Shown: positions 59,726 through 64,000 of the stretch, piece by piece
How positions within the stretch are numbered: position 1 is the first letter of the stretch
Layout: every line of letters begins with the position of its first letter
NCBI GenBank assembly: GCA_026125285.1
Contig: JAHCLO010000019.1
Coordinates: 1-64,000 of the forward strand
From: Verrucomicrobiia bacterium
GTDB lineage: Bacteria; Verrucomicrobiota; Verrucomicrobiia; Limisphaerales; JADLHS01
Reading direction: 5' to 3'
Length of the DNA: 64,000 nt
The notes under the pieces: model-generated
Told to the model about the DNA's origin: nothing
Seen by the model: only the letters and a program-made list of their open reading frames with translations
Database searches by the model: none
Translations under genes and position numbers: made by a program

Positions 59726-60780
59726 ATCATGTCACTCGCTTTCAGCACCGTTTCGTGGATGAGCAACTCCTCTTCGAGCGATACTCTCAAGCTCGTTTCA
59801 CCGCGCACCGCAGCAGCCAATTCGAGGAAGTCGCCGCCATAACGCGCGTAGGTCAGCGGCACGGTGTGCAGCCCCTTCGGATAAGGCCCGGCCGGGTTGG
59901 CGAGGTCGAATCTCAGCCCCGGCGGTTCGATCGGTTGCAGCATGGCCGAGCCATTGGTGCCCAGCACCTCGAAGTTGCGCGTCGGATTCGCGGAAGCTTG
60001 CATCGTGGAGTTGGTGATCACTGCCAGAGCGCGGTCGAATTCGAGGACGGCCAGCGTGTTGTCTTTCAGGCTGTCGTTGAACTGGCCGTGTTTGCGCAGA
60101 AACGGCGTGACCGCCATCGGTCTGCCCATCAGGCGCACCACGGCGTCCACCAGATGCGAGCCGAGTTCGAACATTCCACCGCCTTTGAATTCGGCCCACT
60201 CGGGCCGGCGCGCGGCGGCCAGATGGTTGGTGATACTGGCGCGCACCATGAAGACCTGCCCCAGCCATCCCTCGCGCCGGGCTTCGATGATCGCCTTGAA
60301 TCCGGGATGGTAACGCCACATGTAACCGCTTTGCAGCAGCAACTTTTTCTCGCGGGCCAGGCTCACCATCTCGCGCATGGCCTCCAGGTTCGTGGCCGGC
60401 GGCTTTTCCACGTGAACATGTTTGCCCGCCCGGAGCGCGAGCAAAGCTTGCGGGGCGTGGTCGCGCACCGCACTTTCCACGGCGACAACCCGGCTGCGTT
60501 CCAACAACTCCTCCTGACGCAGCAAGTTCGCCCCCAGTTCCGCACAAAGCTTTCGCGCGGCCGCGTCCTGCTCACAGACGCCCACGACGTCAAAGTCCGG
60601 CGACTTCAGCAGCAGGCGGAGTTTCTCCGGCCCATGCGAATGGGTGAGACCGAGGAAACCAATCGGAATTCGTGGCGGTTTGTCCCCGGCGAGCAGGCTG
60701 GTTGGCAAAGCGGCAGCCACCGTGGTGACGGCTGCCGCAGTATGGAGAAACTGGCGGCGATTCAAGGGTTGCGCTTTCAT
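59722..60780 (-). CDS. Gfo/Idh/MocA family oxidoreductase, Tat-exported
   Basis: 352 residues from ATG 60780 with a twin-arginine leader (LNRRQFLHTAAAVTTVAAAL). The Rossmann part reads IPIGFLGLTHSHGPEKLRLL, with HVHVEKPPATNLEAMREMV giving the EKP motif (Lys for catalysis and NAD binding). FELGSHLVDAVVRLMG with the conserved His lies in the C-terminal domain. Such exported sugar dehydrogenase-like proteins are numerous in Verrucomicrobia. The substrate, probably a sugar or polyol, is unknown. It overlaps the toroid gene by four bases. Confidence 0.9.
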   Translation of the reverse strand: MKAQPLNRRQFLHTAAAVTTVAAALPTSLLAGDKPPRIPIGFLGLTHSHGPEKLRLLLKSPDFDVVGVCEQDAAARKLCAELGANLLRQEELLERSRVVAVESAVRDHAPQALLALRAGKHVHVEKPPATNLEAMREMVSLAREKKLLLQSGYMWRYHPGFKAIIEARREGWLGQVFMVRASITNHLAAARRPEWAEFKGGGMFELGSHLVDAVVRLMGRPMAVTPFLRKHGQFNDSLKDNTLAVLEFDRALAVITNSTMQASANPTRNFEVLGTNGSAMLQPIEPPGLRFDLANPAGPYPKGLHTVPLTYARYGGDFLELAAAVRGETSLRVSLEEELLIHETVLKASDMI

Positions 60781-60839
60781 GGTGATGGGGATTTCGCGCT
60801 TCCAGTTTCGGGGGTGTGGTGGTGATGGAGGCGTTCCGT

Positions 60840-61394
60840 TCAAGTCGGCAACGGCGCGCCCACGTTGATTCCATGTTTGAGACAATAAGCGGCGTTGGCA
60901 GCATACTTGTTGGCCCAGTATTTCAAACCCCTCCGCTCCGTGGGGGTCAGTTTGCGCACCACTTTCGCGGGCGTGCCCAGCACCATCGAGCCGGACGGGA
61001 TTTTCATACCGGGTGTCACGACGGCCTTCGCTCCAATTAGCGATTGTTTGCCGATCACTGCGCCGTCCAAAATCACCGCGCCCATGCCGATCAGCACCTC
61101 GTCACCCACCTGGCAGGCGTGGACAATGGCCGAGTGGCCCACGGTCACGAAGTTACCCACCCGGCACGGGAAATCATCCGCCAGATGCAGGACCGCGTTA
61201 TCCTGGATGTTGGTGTGGTGTCCGACAACGATGCGGTTGATGTCGCCGCGCAACACGGCATTGTACCACACACTGGAAAAATCGCCGAGCTTCACGTCGC
61301 CCAGCACGACGGCGCTCTGGGCGATGTAAACGTGTTTACCCAAGCGTGGCGATTTCCGCAAGAAAGTGGTGAGTTGCGTTTCAAGCTTTCCCAT
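60840..61394 (-). CDS. Gamma-carbonic-anhydrase-like hexapeptide-repeat protein
   Basis: 184 residues from ATG 61394. The protein is a left-handed beta-helix with hexapeptide repeats (YIAQSAVVLGDVKLGDFSSV, WYNAVLRGDINRIVVGHHTN, IQDNAVLH) and the gamma-CA metal-ligand pattern with His residues in VGHHTN, GHSAIVHAC. LIGMGAVILDGAVIGKQSLI follows. It resembles the YrdA/PaaY/gamma-CA group; true carbonic anhydrase activity is not certain. Same strand as the oxidoreductase, 59 nt upstream of it. Confidence 0.9.
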   Translation of the reverse strand: MGKLETQLTTFLRKSPRLGKHVYIAQSAVVLGDVKLGDFSSVWYNAVLRGDINRIVVGHHTNIQDNAVLHLADDFPCRVGNFVTVGHSAIVHACQVGDEVLIGMGAVILDGAVIGKQSLIGAKAVVTPGMKIPSGSMVLGTPAKVVRKLTPTERRGLKYWANKYAANAAYCLKHGINVGAPLPT

Positions 61395-61430
61395 GCCCTT
61401 GGTTAACACCAATACGGACCACTTGGAAAA

Positions 61431-61464
61431 CAAAAAACCCGGCTCGAAAAAATCGAGACGGGTT
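61431..61464 (-). terminator. Rho-independent terminator for the Pro-rich protein gene
   Basis: On the minus strand AACCCGTCTCGA, loop TTTTTT, TCGAGCCGGGTT form a stem with one mismatch, followed by TTTTGTTTT. It lies 21 nt after the stop codon at 61485. Confidence 0.85.
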
Positions 61465-61484
61465 CCCCCAGTTCCTCCGACAAG

Positions 61485-61901
61485 TTACCGATGGTGGGGA
61501 TGATTGCGTCCACGGGGATGTCCCATTGGCGGACCTTTGTGGCAACCCAAATTGACGCTCACCACAGGTTGCGGTGCAACGCGCACCGGCGTGCGATAAA
61601 CGATGACGGGCGAGGGCGCGACCACGACCGGAGCGGGCATCACAATCACTCGTGGCGGCGGTGGTGGCGGACAATAGGTGTAAACTGGCGCAGGGTGGAC
61701 ATAGACCGGCGGGTGATAACTGTAATAACTCGCCGAGTAGGTCACCGGTTGTGCGCTCACCGCGTTCGCCAGAACAGCGCCCGCCACTACCCCCGTCAAA
61801 ATCTTTCCCGCTGTGGCCCACTCACGATCGCCCGCGTGCGCGGGCTGAAGGTTTGTCCCGGCCACTGCCAGGAGGGTTACGGCTAGTATCATCTTTTTCA
61901 T
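61485..61901 (-). CDS. Small secreted Pro/Val/Tyr-rich protein
   Basis: 138 residues from ATG 61901, with GAAAGG as ribosome binding site 6 bases upstream and a signal peptide (MKKMILAVTLLAVAGTNLQP). The mature part has a glycine/alanine segment (AGKILTGVVAGAVLANAVSA), then a low-complexity region of repeats (YSYHPPVYVHPAPVYTYCPP, VIVMPAPVVVAPSPVIVYRT). The end is His/Arg-rich. It may be a cell-envelope protein; no family function is known. A terminator follows. Divergent from the MBL hydrolase. Confidence 0.78.
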   Translation of the reverse strand: MKKMILAVTLLAVAGTNLQPAHAGDREWATAGKILTGVVAGAVLANAVSAQPVTYSASYYSYHPPVYVHPAPVYTYCPPPPPPRVIVMPAPVVVAPSPVIVYRTPVRVAPQPVVSVNLGCHKGPPMGHPRGRNHPHHR

Positions 61902-61991
61902 ATTTGGCCTTTCGTTGTCCAAACTTGGTGATGAGACGGGACGATTTGCGTTTTATTCAAGGGGCCTTCGGAGTAAAAGTGTCCTCGGAAC

Positions 61992-62921
61992 ATGACCCGG
62001 CCCGCGCATCAACGTCCGTCACCGACGAAACGAAAACTGCCCAAGTCTTTCAAGGACTTGACGCCGGCGAATCACTTCAGTCCGCGCACGTTTTTTCGCG
62101 AGTTGGTTTGGAAAGCGTTGCTCACGCGCCGCAGTGGCCAGCATCGCCAACCCGTTTTTCCCAAGCTGACGGCGGGACAAATCGCGCTGACCTGGATCGG
62201 TCACGCTTCGTTTCTGATCCAGTTCACCAATCTGAATGTGTTGGTGGATCCCAATTTTGCGAACTGGCTGTTCCTCCTCAAACGCATCAAACGTTCCGGC
62301 CTGCGCATTGAACATCTGCCGCCGATTGATCTGGTGCTGTTGACCCACGCCCATTTCGATCATTTCCACAAACCCACGTTGCGGCGGCTGCCGCATCCAA
62401 AGATTGGCATCATGCCGTGGGGGGTGGGCGACCTCGCGCACAATCTTGGCTTCGCGCGGGTCATTGAGTTGGAGTGGTGGGAGTCCTTCGTGCATCAGGA
62501 TTGGAAGGTCACCTTCACGCCGAGCAAACACTGGGGCGCGCGGACATTGCACGATCATCATCGCGGCTACGGCGGGTTCGTGCTCGAACATCAGGGCCGC
62601 CGCATCTATCACGCGGGCGACAGTGCCTACTTTGACGGCTTCAAGGAAATCGGCAGCCGGCTCGCACCCGAAGTCGCGTTACTGCCCATCGGCGCCTATC
62701 ATCCGGAATCTTTTCGCAACGTCCACATGGGGCCGGATGAGGCCGTGAAGGCGTTTCGCGACCTCGGCGCCCAGCGCTTCGTGCCCATGCACTACGGCAC
62801 CTTCCGGCTGGCGTTTGAAGAAATGGACGAACCGCCACGCTGGCTACGACAGATTGCGCAGGAAGAGAAGCTTGGCGAAAAAGTGCGCATCCTGGATGAA
62901 GGTGTACCCGAAGTTTTCTAA
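61992..62921 (+). CDS. MBL-fold metallohydrolase (UlaG/NAPE-PLD-like)
   Basis: The 309-residue protein has the metallo-beta-lactamase pattern: TWIGHASFLIQFTNLNVLVD, LLTHAHFDHFHKPTLRRLP with the HxHxDH set, SKHWGARTLH, and IYHAGDSAYFDGFKEI with Asp. LLPIGAYHPESF and FVPMHYGTF follow near the end. WGARTLHDHH is typical of the NAPE-PLD/UlaG-like branch, which cleaves phosphodiesters or lactones. The cellular substrate is unknown; there is no signal peptide. Confidence 0.9.
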   Translation: MTRPAHQRPSPTKRKLPKSFKDLTPANHFSPRTFFRELVWKALLTRRSGQHRQPVFPKLTAGQIALTWIGHASFLIQFTNLNVLVDPNFANWLFLLKRIKRSGLRIEHLPPIDLVLLTHAHFDHFHKPTLRRLPHPKIGIMPWGVGDLAHNLGFARVIELEWWESFVHQDWKVTFTPSKHWGARTLHDHHRGYGGFVLEHQGRRIYHAGDSAYFDGFKEIGSRLAPEVALLPIGAYHPESFRNVHMGPDEAVKAFRDLGAQRFVPMHYGTFRLAFEEMDEPPRWLRQIAQEEKLGEKVRILDEGVPEVF

Positions 62922-62943
62922 TTCTTTCACTGCGGCCAGGCGC

Positions 62944-62973
62944 TTGACGCCCCAAGATTTAGCGTGCTACAAG
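62944..62973 (+). promoter_or_regulatory. Putative sigma-70 promoter of nrdR
   Basis: TTGACG (62944-62949), 18-nt spacer, TACAAG (62968-62973), about 30 nt upstream of the nrdR ATG. It overlaps no other gene. Confidence 0.5.
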
Positions 62974-62981
62974 TGTGCCTG

Positions 62982-62997
62982 CCACAATTAGCTGTGG
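62982..62997. promoter_or_regulatory. Palindrome CCACA-N6-TGTGG before nrdR
   Basis: CCACAATTAGCTGTGG, a 16-nt imperfect palindrome lying just downstream of the presumed -10 element and 8 nt before the start codon. It partly fits the NrdR box pattern (acaCwAtATaTwGTgt). Confidence 0.35.
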
Positions 62998-63004
62998 TTT
63001 CACT

Positions 63005-63460
63005 ATGCGCTGTCCAAAGTGCGGTTGCCAGGACGACAAGGTCGTAGATTCGCGCGCCTCGCGCGAAGGGGCCACGATTCGGCGTCGCCGCGAGTGTACC
63101 GCTTGCGGTCAGCGTTTCACCACTTACGAGGAAATTGAGCACGAAGGTTTAATGATCCTGAAACGCGACGGTAGGCGTGAGGAGTTCGCCAAGGAAAAAC
63201 TGCTTTCCGGCATTCGCAAAGCCTGCCAGAAACGGCCCATCAGCCCGAAACTCATTGAAGACCTGGTCGAGAGAATCGTGGACACCGTCACTGATAAGTA
63301 CGAGCGCGAAGTGCCCGCCGAATTCATCGGCAAACAGGTGATGGACGGACTGCGCGAGATTGACGACGTGGCTTATGTGCGCTTTGCGAGCGTGTATCGT
63401 CGCTTTCAAGAAGCCACGGACTTCGTCCAGGAGGTCAAGAAATTGGAGGCCAAACAATGA
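63005..63460 (+). CDS. nrdR: Transcriptional repressor NrdR
   Basis: 151 residues from ATG 63005. A zinc ribbon (MRCPKCGCQDDKVVDSR, then RRRRECTACGQRFTTYE) gives Cys at positions 3, 6, 31 and 34. The ATP-cone follows (LMILKRDGRREEFAKEKLLS, then VERIVDTVTDKYEREV). NrdR senses nucleotide state and represses ribonucleotide reductase genes by binding NrdR boxes. No nrd gene is in this window. The next gene overlaps its stop by four bases (ATGA). Confidence 0.96.
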   Translation: MRCPKCGCQDDKVVDSRASREGATIRRRRECTACGQRFTTYEEIEHEGLMILKRDGRREEFAKEKLLSGIRKACQKRPISPKLIEDLVERIVDTVTDKYEREVPAEFIGKQVMDGLREIDDVAYVRFASVYRRFQEATDFVQEVKKLEAKQ

Positions 63461-64000
63461 TCCTGCTCGCCTCAGATTGCCTGCTCTTTGAATTGTCGTC
63501 GGGCGAGAGCATTCCGCTCTCCGCCGAAATGATCTCGGTGGAATTGATGGGCGAGGCAGCCGACATGTTTGAATCGGAATTCGTCAAGCACGCCGCGGCT
63601 TCGGTCTTCCATCATTACAAGCACGACCTTGGCCGCGAAACCATTACCGTGGCGGAATTCGCCGGCGCGCTGGAAAAAGTGCTGCGCGGTCTTGGAGTCG
63701 AGGTGCGCCCGGCGACTGATGAACCCGAGCAGTCTCCCAGCCTGGCCGACTTGGGCGAACTGGCGGACGAAGCCGGCGGCGCGCACGAGCTTTTCTTTTA
63801 TCCGCAGTTGCGACAGCAACTCCGCGCGCAGCTTCGGCAATCACCGCGCCTGGTGCGTTTTCGGGGCTTGCGCCGATGCGTCAAGCAACTCACGGGCGCC
63901 CGCCGCTGGAGTCCGCGTTGCGAGCGGATGCATGATCAGATTTTGGAGTACCTCAACAAGTGTCTCCGCGCCGAATCGCAATCCGCAGAATGTACCCTGG
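63457..64000 (+). CDS. Hypothetical protein, cut by window end
   Basis: An ATG at 63457 overlapping the nrdR stop opens a frame that stays open for 181 codons to the edge. It begins MILLASDCLLFELSSGESIP, then LSAEMISVELMGEAADMFES. A basic stretch (LRRCVKQLTGARRW) follows. No signal peptide and no recognisable motif were seen; the start and the coupling to nrdR are the main evidence. Its 3' end is outside the window. Confidence 0.72.
   Translation, partial: MILLASDCLLFELSSGESIPLSAEMISVELMGEAADMFESEFVKHAAASVFHHYKHDLGRETITVAEFAGALEKVLRGLGVEVRPATDEPEQSPSLADLGELADEAGGAHELFFYPQLRQQLRAQLRQSPRLVRFRGLRRCVKQLTGARRWSPRCERMHDQILEYLNKCLRAESQSAECTL

Overview
The window is G+C-rich bacterial chromosome, most likely from a Verrucomicrobiota genome of the Limisphaerales/Pedosphaera type. 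This is inferred from gene content: Planctomycete-type cytochrome/DUF1549/DUF1553 and DUF1552 proteins, PEP-CTERM proteins, a giant autotransporter-associated beta-strand repeat protein, PQQ-like propeller and CehA/McbA-type secreted proteins, and abundant short palindromic repeats in and between genes. No database search was possible, so functions rest on motifs visible in the translations.

Layout. Positions 1-9.5 kb encode secreted proteins: a double thioredoxin, a GH5 glycosidase, a tandemly duplicated PEP-CTERM unit, a DUF1552 protein and a large DUF1549/DUF1553 protein that carries a palindromic repeat inside its reading frame. Positions 9.7-24 kb hold housekeeping genes (tkt, yqgE-like, rhomboid, serA, a PpiC-type foldase, a LON-domain protein with DUF1844, moaA). 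Between them lies a decayed patch (16.1-18.0 kb) with gene fossils, repeats and an HNH mini-module. Positions 24-29.2 kb carry a compact minus-strand set, thioesterase-squalene/phytoene synthase and ppk1-CHAD-sixA, followed by a tRNA-Arg(CCU). Positions 31-35.3 kb hold a TauE/SafE permease and trpF-methyltransferase-trpB.

The most unusual part is 35.2-39.3 kb. The last 72 nt of trpB (24 codons including stop) recur three more times downstream, each time exactly 72 nt long. The copies separate small accessory cargo: hicBA; then an A+T-rich HNH gene, a second hicBA and a GNAT-like gene; then a Uma2 nuclease. In two cases the cargo gene's stop codon overlaps the first base of the repeat. No integrase is visible and trpA is not next to trpB. 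I read this as an array of cassettes inserted at the trpB 3' end.

From 39.3 kb onward the window holds a fused ferritin-like (DUF455)/ATP-grasp protein, two truncated secreted-protein tails lying end to end, a GAF/histidine kinase plus LuxR-type regulator, the 1378-residue beta-strand repeat protein, PQQ-like, EF-hand and CehA/McbA secreted proteins, a possible PUA/EVE-like-HNH nuclease, an oxidoreductase/toroid pair, a gamma-carbonic-anhydrase-like protein, an MBL hydrolase and nrdR. The divergent intergenic region between the kinase and the repeat protein carries two copies of the near-palindrome TAGGACTTYCGRCCTA, a candidate site for the adjacent regulator. The last gene runs off the right edge.
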